A stretch of 9,002 nt of DNA from Betaproteobacteria bacterium (lineage in GTDB: Bacteria; Pseudomonadota; Gammaproteobacteria; Burkholderiales; Casimicrobiaceae), in NCBI GenBank assembly GCA_005888955.1, contig VBCS01000163.1, forward strand, positions 1-9,002. Reading direction: 5' to 3'. This document shows, in pieces, positions 1 to 5,714 of this stretch. How positions within the stretch are numbered: position 1 is the first letter of the stretch; every line of letters begins with the position of its first letter. The notes below the pieces were generated by a model. The model was not told the DNA's origin and did not search any database. It saw only the letters and a list, made by a program, of their open reading frames with translations. Position numbers and translations under genes: made by a program.

Positions 1-219
1 CACAACCATCGCTCCGAGCGTGATCGGCAGCGCCAGCCAGAAGTGGAAGCCGTGCTCGACCAGGCTCACGCAGGTCAGCGCCGCAAAGAACACCATCGCG
101 CCCTGCGCGAAGTTGAACACGCCCGACGCCTTGTAGATCAGCACGAAGCCGATCGCCACCAGCGAGTACATGACTCCGGAAAGCAGCCCGCCGATCAGGA
201 CTTCGAGGAAGAATTGCAT
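1..219 (-). CDS. livH: Branched-chain amino acid-type ABC permease LivH, N-terminal part (3' end beyond window)
   Basis: Inner-membrane permease subunit of a branched-chain amino acid-type (HAAT family) ABC importer. Only the first 73 codons are present; the reading frame stays open to the window edge. The visible protein begins MQFFLEVLIGGLLSGVMYSL and continues with AIGFVLIYKASGVFNFAQG. The Y-K-A-S-G-V-x-N-F-A-Q-G stretch after the first membrane segment is very characteristic of LivH. Hydrophobic segments lie at about residues 5-30 and 40-73. A purine-rich AAGGAAGGAA stretch lies 11 nt or more upstream of the ATG and may be the ribosome binding site. The gene starts 28 nt after the LivG stop, as expected in a liv operon. 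In such clusters, placed beside an acyl-CoA ligase, the transported substrate may be an aromatic or fatty acid rather than an amino acid; that is inference. Confidence 0.9.
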   Translation of the reverse strand, partial: MQFFLEVLIGGLLSGVMYSLVAIGFVLIYKASGVFNFAQGAMVFFAALTCVSLVEHGFHFWLALPITLGAMVV

Positions 220-230
220 GGCTTAAGCGT

Positions 231-240
231 TTCCTTCCTT
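231..240 (-). promoter_or_regulatory. Possible ribosome binding site of livH
   Basis: Reads AAGGAAGGAA on the minus strand, between the LivG stop and the livH ATG at 219. The spacing of at least 11 nt is slightly long, so the assignment is tentative. Confidence 0.4.
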
Positions 241-247
241 GGACGGC

Positions 248-1771
248 TCAGCCCGCGCCCAGGTACGCCCGGATGACGACCGGGTCCGCGCGAACATCGT
301 CCGGCGTTCCTTCGGCGATCTTCTCGCCGTGATCGAGCACCACGACGTGATTCGAGATGTCCATCACCACGCCCATGTCGTGCTCGATCAAGAGGATCGT
401 CGTGCCCATCTGCTCGTTCACATCCAGAATGAAGCGGGACATGTCCTGCTTCTCTTCCACGTTCATCCCCGCCATCGGCTCGTCGAGGAGCAGCAGGATC
501 GGCTCGGCCACGAGCACCTCCCCGTTGTCGCCGATCCGAACTTCGATGCCGGGGACGGGCTTGCCGACGCTGTCGAACTTGATCTCGCCATCGGGCTGCA
601 GGCAGACCGCGGCGCAGGTCTCGGTCGAACCGTAGAGCTGCTTCAGATTCACGCCGATCGAGCGATAGAAGCGGAACAGATCGGGGCCGATCGCCGCGCC
701 GGCCGTGTACGCGATGCGTATGCGGCTCATGCCGAGGACGTTCCGCAGCGGCCCGTACACCAGCACATCGCCGATCGCGTAGAGCGCCCGGTCGACGACA
801 GACACTGGCCGCCCGTCGAGAATCTCGGAGCCGCAACGCCGCGCGACGCCGGTGAAATAGGCGAAGAGCCAGCGCTTGAGCGCGCTCGCGTCCTCCATCC
901 GGATTATGACCTGCGTGAGGAGATTCTCGAACACGCGCGGTGGAGCGAAGTAATACGTCGGACCGATCTCGCGCAAATCGGTCATCACGGTGTCGCCCGA
1001 CTCGGGGCAGTTGATCGTAAAGCCTGCAACCATCCACTGCGCGTACGAAAAAAGATGATCGCCTACCCACGCCATCGGCAAATACGAAAGGATGTCTTCG
1101 TCGGCGGTCAGATGGTCGAAGGCCACGCCGCTCCTCGCGGCGTCGATGAACGACTGGTGCGTCTGGCACACGCCCTTGGGTTTGCCGGTCGTGCCCGAGG
1201 TGTAGAGCATGATCGAGACGTCTTCCGGCCGCCCCTTGGCTACTTCGGCCTCGTAGAAGTCCGGATGCGCGCGATCGAATTCGCGGCCGAGTAGCAGGAG
1301 CTGCTCGAAGCTCGTCACGCCCTCGTAGTTGCGTAGCCCCCGCGGGTCGTCATAGTAAATATGCTTCAGGGTCGGCACCTGCGAGGTTGCCTCGACGACC
1401 TTGTCGACCTGCTCCTGGTCCTCGACCACCGCGTAGGCGATCTCGGCATTGTTGAGCACGTAGACGAATTCCGGGGTGGGCGCGTCCTGGTAGAGCGGTA
1501 CCGGCACCCCGCCCAGCGCCTGCGCCGCGGTCATCGACCAATACAGCCGCGGCCGGTTGTCGCCGATGATCGCGAGATGCATGCCGCGCTTAAATCCCTG
1601 CGCGGCGAGGCCACAGGCGAGCGCGCGCACTTCGGCCGCGACTTGCGCCCAGGTCCACGTCTGCCAGATGCCGAGGTCCTTCTCGCGGGTCGCGGGACGA
1701 GCGCCGCGTTCCGCGGCATGCTTCTTGAGCAGTCGCGGAAAAGTCATGCCGCCTGGATCGGGTGCGGGCAT
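248..1771 (-). CDS. Chimeric ORF: acyl-CoA ligase residues 1-421 fused in frame to the LivG C-terminus
   Basis: This 507-aa ORF joins two unrelated protein pieces. Residues 1-421 match the N-terminal domain of the intact ligase at 3567-5513, including the AMP-binding loop YTSGTTGKPKG (190-200) and YGSTE (380-384). The last 86 residues are the C-terminal end of a LivG-type ATPase: Walker B ending LLLLDEP, then MAGMNVEEK, the switch histidine in IEHDMGVVMDIS, and an end in AYLGAG. The switch falls at about base 508/509. The ligase part lacks its C-terminal adenylation subdomain with the hinge and catalytic lysine. The LivG part lacks Walker A, Q-loop and signature. Neither activity is therefore expected. 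The start is the same ATG as in the intact ligase and keeps its Shine-Dalgarno. It is either a real rearrangement product or an assembly artefact. Confidence 0.75.
   Translation of the reverse strand: MPAPDPGGMTFPRLLKKHAAERGARPATREKDLGIWQTWTWAQVAAEVRALACGLAAQGFKRGMHLAIIGDNRPRLYWSMTAAQALGGVPVPLYQDAPTPEFVYVLNNAEIAYAVVEDQEQVDKVVEATSQVPTLKHIYYDDPRGLRNYEGVTSFEQLLLLGREFDRAHPDFYEAEVAKGRPEDVSIMLYTSGTTGKPKGVCQTHQSFIDAARSGVAFDHLTADEDILSYLPMAWVGDHLFSYAQWMVAGFTINCPESGDTVMTDLREIGPTYYFAPPRVFENLLTQVIIRMEDASALKRWLFAYFTGVARRCGSEILDGRPVSVVDRALYAIGDVLVYGPLRNVLGMSRIRIAYTAGAAIGPDLFRFYRSIGVNLKQLYGSTETCAAVCLQPDGEIKFDSVGKPVPGIEVRIGDNGEVLVAEPILLLLDEPMAGMNVEEKQDMSRFILDVNEQMGTTILLIEHDMGVVMDISNHVVVLDHGEKIAEGTPDDVRADPVVIRAYLGAG
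504..512. other. Left breakpoint: ligase to livG junction
   Basis: Identity with the intact ligase copy ends at 509/4251. To its left the sequence is livG. The two parental sequences resemble each other here: AGCAGGATCGGC (plus strand, 492-503) is shared with 4234-4245, and three mismatches follow at 504, 507 and 508. The switch therefore occurred beside a short imperfect homology, where both genes encode P-I-L-L. Confidence 0.75.
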
Positions 1772-1779
1772 CGTCGGAA

Positions 1780-1785
1780 CTCCTT
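1780..1785 (-). promoter_or_regulatory. Duplicated ligase ribosome binding site
   Basis: AAGGAG on the minus strand, 8 nt upstream of the ATG at 1771. It is identical to the site before the intact ligase at 5522-5527, so the chimeric ligase-LivG ORF keeps a good translation start. Confidence 0.75.
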
Positions 1786-1796
1786 GTCATTTATGC

Positions 1797-1827
1797 GCCG
1801 GCGCGGCGCCCCTCGTGTCGCGCCGGC
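1797..1827 (-). other. 5' leader hairpin, duplicated copy
   Basis: Perfect 9-bp inverted repeat (GCCGGCGCG/CGCGCCGGC) with a 13-nt loop. It lies 11 nt upstream of the Shine-Dalgarno and is a copy of the hairpin at 5539-5569. Confidence 0.6.
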
Positions 1828-1848
1828 TCTATTGCGCCGCGGGCGTTC

Positions 1849-1876
1849 ATGATACCCGCCGCCCGCCACGGTGCAA
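1849..1876 (-). promoter_or_regulatory. Possible sigma-70 promoter, duplicated copy
   Basis: TTGCAC, a 16-nt spacer and TATCAT on the minus strand, identical to the candidate at 5591-5618. If active it would transcribe the chimeric ligase-LivG ORF and possibly livH. The -10 is close to consensus; the -35 is weak. Confidence 0.3.
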
Positions 1877-1972
1877 CCGCGCCGCACCGCAAGCCGGTCG
1901 GCAGTGGGCGGCTTGCGCAGCTACGGCGCTTGACCGCCAGGGCGCGTGATGGCCTCGCCCGGGTCGCCGGCT

Positions 1973-3508
1973 CTAATCCTGCCGCGCGTCTGGCCGTTGC
2001 AGCAGTGCGAGCGCCAGAAGCGCCGATGCGATCATCAGAAACAGGCTCACGGCATTGAGCACCGGACTCGCGCCTTCACGCATGCGGCCGTACATCATGA
2101 CGGTCAGCGGCGGGTCCGATCCGACGAGCATGAGCGTCGTGTTGAAGTTCTCGAACGACATCAGAAACGCGATTGCGCCGGCACCGACGAGAGCAGGCTG
2201 CAGGTAGGGCAGCGTGATCGTGCGCAGCACCCCGGCGCGCGAAGCGCCCAGGTTCAAGGCCGCTTCTTCCAGGGTCGTGTCAAAGCGCTTGAGCCGCGCC
2301 GCGATCATCAGAGTCGCGATCGATACGATGTACGAGAACTGACCAATCACTACCAGCGGTAATCCGGGACGCAGAAACTCGAGCTCGACACCGACAAAAT
2401 CGTCGGCAAACTGCGCCAGACGGCTCGCAAACGCCAGGATCGATATGCCGAGGATCACTCCCGGGATCACCAGGGGCGCCAGCATGGCGAGCGCGAGCAG
2501 CGACTTGCCGCGGAAGCGCACGCGCTCGAGCAGAAAGGCGTTGGCAGCGCCGACTGCGACCGACAACACGGTAACCCAGGCGGCGACGATCGCGCTGGTC
2601 CCGAGGCTGGCGAGCAATGGTCGATCGGCGAACAGCCCGACGCGCCCGACCCGCACCTTGCGGATGTGCTGGATCTCGAGGAAGTCGATGACCTCTTCGA
2701 CCTTGTGCCGGTTTTCCAGCTCCTCGCGCCGCGCCGGTCCCCAGAAGACGGCCTGCAGCACGAAGTTCGTCTTCATTTTCAGGTTGCGCCCGGTCATGAT
2801 GTTGTCGAGCACCGTCATGCCCTTGAAGAGCGCGATGTTCTGAAAGGTGCGCGCGATGCCCTGCTCGGCGGCCTCGTGCGGACGCATGTGGTGGTGCGTC
2901 CGGCCAAGAAAGGTCACGGTGCCGGTCTGCGGGCGGTACACGCCGTTGATGATGTTCAGCATCGAGCTTTTTCCCGCGCCGTTCGGACCGATGATGGAGG
3001 AGATTTCGCCGCGATTCACGTGGAATCCCACGCCGGTGATCGCCCGGACCCCGCCGAAGCGCAGGTGAATGTTCTCGACGCGGAGAAATGCGCCCTCCGC
3101 GGCCGCACCCGTATCCAACTTGCGCTTGCGCATCTCTCCGAGCGCGAGCATCGCCTGGTCGCGCGTGGCGAACATGTTCGCGCGAAACATCTCGCGTCCC
3201 GCGTGCTGGCGGATCGCTTCGCGGGTTTGCTCGCTGGCGCCCACGCGCACCGTGCCGAGGCCGTGCGCGACGTTGGTCTGCTTGCCGCGCGCCGCGAAGC
3301 GCTCCCACGCCTCGGGCGCAATGACGCAATCCGTATAGTTGATCAGGAAGTACCAGCGCCGGCCCGTGGCCGCCAGCTGCCGGTCCGCCTCATCGTAGAA
3401 CGCGTCGGCGTCCGCCGCATTGCTGAAGGTCTTGTTCGAAAAATCGACCTCCAGCATTTCCATGGTGTCGTGAAAAGTGATCCGGTCGCGATTGCTCAGG
3501 TCGGCCAT
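1973..3508 (-). CDS. Chimeric ORF: LivG N-terminal half fused in frame to PotC residues from about 60 onward
   Basis: This 511-aa ORF has three parts. Residues 1 to about 137 form an extension with no ABC motifs, with the stretch RRWYFLINYTDCVIAPEAWE near 50-69. Residues 138-285 are the start of a LivG-type ATPase, with Walker A GPNGAGKSS (174-182) and the Q-loop TFQN (Q223). From about 286 the protein is PotC from about residue 59 to its end, with the EAA loop and five of the six membrane segments. The ATPase part lacks signature, Walker B and switch. Because PotC segment 1 is lost, the cytoplasmic ATPase half would be joined to what is normally a periplasmic loop, so correct membrane topology is unlikely. 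The ATG has only a weak upstream purine motif. The start is 58 nt after the ligase stop. Real rearrangement or mis-assembly remain possible. Confidence 0.75.
   Translation of the reverse strand: MADLSNRDRITFHDTMEMLEVDFSNKTFSNAADADAFYDEADRQLAATGRRWYFLINYTDCVIAPEAWERFAARGKQTNVAHGLGTVRVGASEQTREAIRQHAGREMFRANMFATRDQAMLALGEMRKRKLDTGAAAEGAFLRVENIHLRFGGVRAITGVGFHVNRGEISSIIGPNGAGKSSMLNIINGVYRPQTGTVTFLGRTHHHMRPHEAAEQGIARTFQNIALFKGMTVLDNIMTGRNLKMKTNFVLQAVFWGPARREELENRHKVEEVIDFLEIQHIRKVRVGRVGLFADRPLLASLGTSAIVAAWVTVLSVAVGAANAFLLERVRFRGKSLLALAMLAPLVIPGVILGISILAFASRLAQFADDFVGVELEFLRPGLPLVVIGQFSYIVSIATLMIAARLKRFDTTLEEAALNLGASRAGVLRTITLPYLQPALVGAGAIAFLMSFENFNTTLMLVGSDPPLTVMMYGRMREGASPVLNAVSLFLMIASALLALALLQRPDARQD
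2645..2656. other. Right breakpoint: livG to potC junction
   Basis: Identity between the copies ends at 2652/6394. On the minus strand livG reads K-V then R-V-G-R, and the potC parent reads G-G-V-G-R. LivG proteins normally have V-G-R at this point, so a microhomology of about 9-11 bp encoding V-G-R is likely, but the uninterrupted livG is needed to prove it. Confidence 0.7.
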
Positions 3509-3566
3509 GATCGCTTCACCGGCACTTAGGGCTTCGCCATCGGTTGCTCGCCCGCAATAGCTGCAG

Positions 3567-5513
3567 TCACGCCGCCTTGGCGAGAGGCGGCTGAGGCGCG
3601 ACGTCGATGATCCTCAGGTCGGCCTTCACGTTGCCCGTGCGGCCGTCTTCGAATTTCACCTGTGTCTCGATGTACTGCGAGGGTTTTCCCGAGTACAGCG
3701 CGTCGATCAGCACCGCGTACTTCTCCGCGACGAAGCCGCGCCGCACCTTGCGCGTGCGCGTAAGCTCGTCGTCGTCCGGGTCGAGCTCCTTGTGCAGGAT
3801 CAGAAACCGCCGCACCTGCGAGTCGGAGAGCGAACCCTCGTTCGCAAGCTCGGCGTTGACCTTCTCGACGCATTCACGCACGAGCTCGTAAACCTCGGGC
3901 TTGGCGGCGAGATCGGTATAACCGGAGTACGGAATCCCGCGCCGCTCGGCCCAGTTGCCGACCGAGCCGATGTCGATGTTGATGAACGCGCACACCTTGT
4001 CGCGGTCGTTGCCGAAAGCCACCGCCTCCTTGATGTGCGGAAAGAACTTGAGCTTGTTCTCGATGTAATTGGGCGCGAACATCGCGCCGGTCGCGAGCTT
4101 GCCGACGTCCTTGGCGCGATCGATGATCTTCAGGTGTCCGTCTTCATCGAAGAACCCGGCGTCGCCGGTGTGGAAATATCCTTGCGCATCCATCGATTCG
4201 GCGGTCGCGTCGGGCCGCTTGTAATACTCCTTGAGCAGGATCGGCCCGCGCACGAGCACCTCCCCGTTGTCGCCGATCCGAACTTCGATGCCGGGGACGG
4301 GCTTGCCGACGCTGTCGAACTTGATCTCGCCATCGGGCTGCAGGCAGACCGCGGCGCAGGTCTCGGTCGAACCGTAGAGCTGCTTCAGATTCACGCCGAT
4401 CGAGCGATAGAAGCGGAACAGATCGGGGCCGATCGCCGCGCCGGCCGTGTACGCGATGCGTATGCGGCTCATGCCGAGGACGTTCCGCAGCGGCCCGTAC
4501 ACCAGCACATCGCCGATCGCGTAGAGCGCCCGGTCGACGACAGACACTGGCCGCCCGTCGAGAATCTCGGAGCCGCAACGCCGCGCGACGCCGGTGAAAT
4601 AGGCGAAGAGCCAGCGCTTGAGCGCGCTCGCGTCCTCCATCCGGATTATGACCTGCGTGAGGAGATTCTCGAACACGCGCGGTGGAGCGAAGTAATACGT
4701 CGGACCGATCTCGCGCAAATCGGTCATCACGGTGTCGCCCGACTCGGGGCAGTTGATCGTAAAGCCTGCAACCATCCACTGCGCGTACGAAAAAAGATGA
4801 TCGCCTACCCACGCCATCGGCAAATACGAAAGGATGTCTTCGTCGGCGGTCAGATGGTCGAAGGCCACGCCGCTCCTCGCGGCGTCGATGAAGGACTGGT
4901 GCGTCTGGCACACGCCCTTGGGTTTGCCGGTCGTGCCCGAGGTGTAGAGCATGATCGAGACGTCTTCCGGCCGCCCCTTGGCTACTTCGGCCTCGTAGAA
5001 GTCCGGATGCGCGCGATCGAATTCGCGGCCGAGTAGCAGGAGCTGCTCGAAGCTCGTCACGCCCTCGTAGTTGCGTAGCCCCCGCGGGTCGTCATAGTAA
5101 ATATGCTTCAGGGTCGGCACCTGCGAGGTTGCCTCGACGACCTTGTCGACCTGCTCCTGGTCCTCGACCACCGCGTAGGCGATCTCGGCATTGTTGAGCA
5201 CGTAGACGAATTCCGGGGTGGGCGCGTCCTGGTAGAGCGGTACCGGCACCCCGCCCAGCGCCTGCGCCGCGGTCATCGACCAATACAGCCGCGGCCGGTT
5301 GTCGCCGATGATCGCGAGATGCATGCCGCGCTTAAATCCCTGCGCGGCGAGGCCACAGGCGAGCGCGCGCACTTCGGCCGCGACTTGCGCCCAGGTCCAC
5401 GTCTGCCAGATGCCGAGGTCCTTCTCGCGGGTCGCGGGACGAGCGCCGCGTTCCGCGGCATGCTTCTTGAGCAGTCGCGGAAAAGTCATGCCGCCTGGAT
5501 CGGGTGCGGGCAT
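3567..5513 (-). CDS. AMP-forming acyl-CoA ligase (long-chain fatty acid-CoA ligase family)
   Basis: Full-length 648-aa ANL-superfamily enzyme, predicted cytoplasmic. It activates a carboxylic acid to an acyl-adenylate with ATP and then to the CoA thioester. Motifs visible: phosphate-binding loop YTSGTTGKPKG (190-200), YGSTE (380-384), TGD (449-451), DR of the hinge region (465-466), and a C-terminal ELTRTRKVRRG stretch (about 583-593) that probably supplies the catalytic lysine. The length fits the FadD15-like group. The ATG is preceded by AAGGAG at 8 nt, which decides the start over the internal Met9. It is followed after 58 nt by livG, an arrangement typical of uptake-plus-activation clusters for fatty or aromatic acids. 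The exact substrate cannot be read from the sequence. Residues 1-421 are duplicated upstream of the LivG tail. Confidence 0.92.
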   Translation of the reverse strand: MPAPDPGGMTFPRLLKKHAAERGARPATREKDLGIWQTWTWAQVAAEVRALACGLAAQGFKRGMHLAIIGDNRPRLYWSMTAAQALGGVPVPLYQDAPTPEFVYVLNNAEIAYAVVEDQEQVDKVVEATSQVPTLKHIYYDDPRGLRNYEGVTSFEQLLLLGREFDRAHPDFYEAEVAKGRPEDVSIMLYTSGTTGKPKGVCQTHQSFIDAARSGVAFDHLTADEDILSYLPMAWVGDHLFSYAQWMVAGFTINCPESGDTVMTDLREIGPTYYFAPPRVFENLLTQVIIRMEDASALKRWLFAYFTGVARRCGSEILDGRPVSVVDRALYAIGDVLVYGPLRNVLGMSRIRIAYTAGAAIGPDLFRFYRSIGVNLKQLYGSTETCAAVCLQPDGEIKFDSVGKPVPGIEVRIGDNGEVLVRGPILLKEYYKRPDATAESMDAQGYFHTGDAGFFDEDGHLKIIDRAKDVGKLATGAMFAPNYIENKLKFFPHIKEAVAFGNDRDKVCAFINIDIGSVGNWAERRGIPYSGYTDLAAKPEVYELVRECVEKVNAELANEGSLSDSQVRRFLILHKELDPDDDELTRTRKVRRGFVAEKYAVLIDALYSGKPSQYIETQVKFEDGRTGNVKADLRIIDVAPQPPLAKAA

Positions 5514-5521
5514 CGTCGGAA

Positions 5522-5527
5522 CTCCTT
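5522..5527 (-). promoter_or_regulatory. Ribosome binding site of the acyl-CoA ligase
   Basis: AAGGAG on the minus strand, 8 nt before the ATG at 5513. It is the clearest Shine-Dalgarno in the window and fixes the ligase start. Confidence 0.85.
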
Positions 5528-5538
5528 GTCATTTATGC

Positions 5539-5569
5539 GCCGGCGCGGCGCCCCTCGTGTCGCGCCGGC
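5539..5569 (-). other. Hairpin in the ligase 5' leader
   Basis: Perfect 9-bp inverted repeat, GCCGGCGCG at 5539-5547 and CGCGCCGGC at 5561-5569, loop 13 nt. On the minus strand it is followed by GCATAAATGACAAGGAG, not a U-tract, so it is not an intrinsic terminator. It lies between the promoter candidate and the Shine-Dalgarno and could affect mRNA stability or translation initiation. Confidence 0.6.
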
Positions 5570-5590
5570 TCTATTGCGCCGCGGGCGTTC

Positions 5591-5618
5591 ATGATACCCG
5601 CCGCCCGCCACGGTGCAA
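5591..5618 (-). promoter_or_regulatory. Possible sigma-70 promoter of the ligase
   Basis: On the minus strand TTGCAC (5618-5613), a 16-nt spacer, and TATCAT (5596-5591). The -10 matches consensus at five of six positions and is one of the few AT-rich spots in a GC-rich spacer. The -35 matches only three of six. It would give a leader of about 70-75 nt containing the 9-bp hairpin. Confidence 0.35.
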
Positions 5619-5630
5619 CCGCGCCGCACC

Positions 5631-5658
5631 GCAAGCCGGTCGGCAGTGGGCGGCTTGC
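5631..5658 (-). other. Inverted repeat downstream of potC
   Basis: GCAAGCCG at 5631-5638 pairs with CGGCTTGC at 5651-5658 around a 12-nt loop, starting 56 nt after the potC stop. There is no U-tract after it, so it may protect the potC mRNA 3' end rather than act as an intrinsic terminator. The same structure is duplicated at 1889-1916. Confidence 0.45.
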
Positions 5659-5714
5659 GCAGCTACGGCGCTTGACCGCCAGGGCGCGTGATGGCCTCGC
5701 CCGGGTCGCCGGCT

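Larger units (their letters stand above)
509..2652 (+). repeat. Direct repeat, left copy (2,144 bp)
   Basis: This segment is repeated at 4251-6394 with a constant offset of 3,742 bp. On the minus strand it contains potC from about codon 59 to the stop, the 201-nt potC-ligase spacer, and ligase codons 1-421. I found two differences: base 1151 (c, versus g at 4893), a synonymous serine codon, and base 2395 (c, versus t at 6137), which changes a PotC residue from Ile to Val. Identity stops abruptly on both sides, where livG sequence takes over. This is the displaced copy, since both its genes are truncated while the other copy is continuous with intact genes. No terminal inverted repeats, transposase or target-site duplication are visible. 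Confidence 0.95.
248..3508 (-). pseudogene. livG: livG split by an inserted direct-repeat copy; ABC signature region missing
   Basis: Two livG pieces lie on either side of the left repeat copy: 2653-3508 (codons 1-285) and 248-508 (last 86 codons plus stop). LivG is the cytoplasmic ATPase of a branched-chain amino acid-type importer. The first piece holds the N-terminal extension, Walker A and Q-loop. The second holds Walker B, D-loop region and switch histidine. In LivG proteins the stretch after I-R-K-V is normally V-G-R-L-P-Y-G-x-Q-K-R-V-E-L-G-R-A-L-A before the E-P of Walker B. Roughly 20 such residues, which carry the ABC signature, are absent from both pieces. So even splicing the pieces together would not give a normal ATPase. 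Family content is from memory; the split and the absent motif are seen in the sequence. Confidence 0.75.

Noticed and set aside
239..1294. Plus-strand ORF of 351 aa, and its relative of 414 aa at 3792-5036
   Set aside because: Opposite-strand shadows of the ligase and its copy in GC-rich DNA. The residue pattern is rich in Arg, Asp, His and Val with no recognisable domain, and motif-bearing proteins occupy the minus strand.
509..2652. Repeat as an insertion sequence or composite transposon
   Set aside because: It encodes only host gene fragments, has no transposase and no inverted ends, and I saw no target-site duplication.
248..3508. A deliberately evolved fused ABC system
   Set aside because: Both chimeras lack essential ATPase motifs, one breaks membrane topology, and near-identical parental copies sit next door, which points to a recent rearrangement or mis-assembly.
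2666..3529. Plus-strand ORF of 287 aa opposite livG
   Set aside because: Antisense to the livG N-terminal region with its Walker A motif; low-complexity composition and no domain.
5539..5658. Hairpins in the potC-ligase spacer as intrinsic terminators
   Set aside because: Stems are good but no run of T follows on the minus strand.
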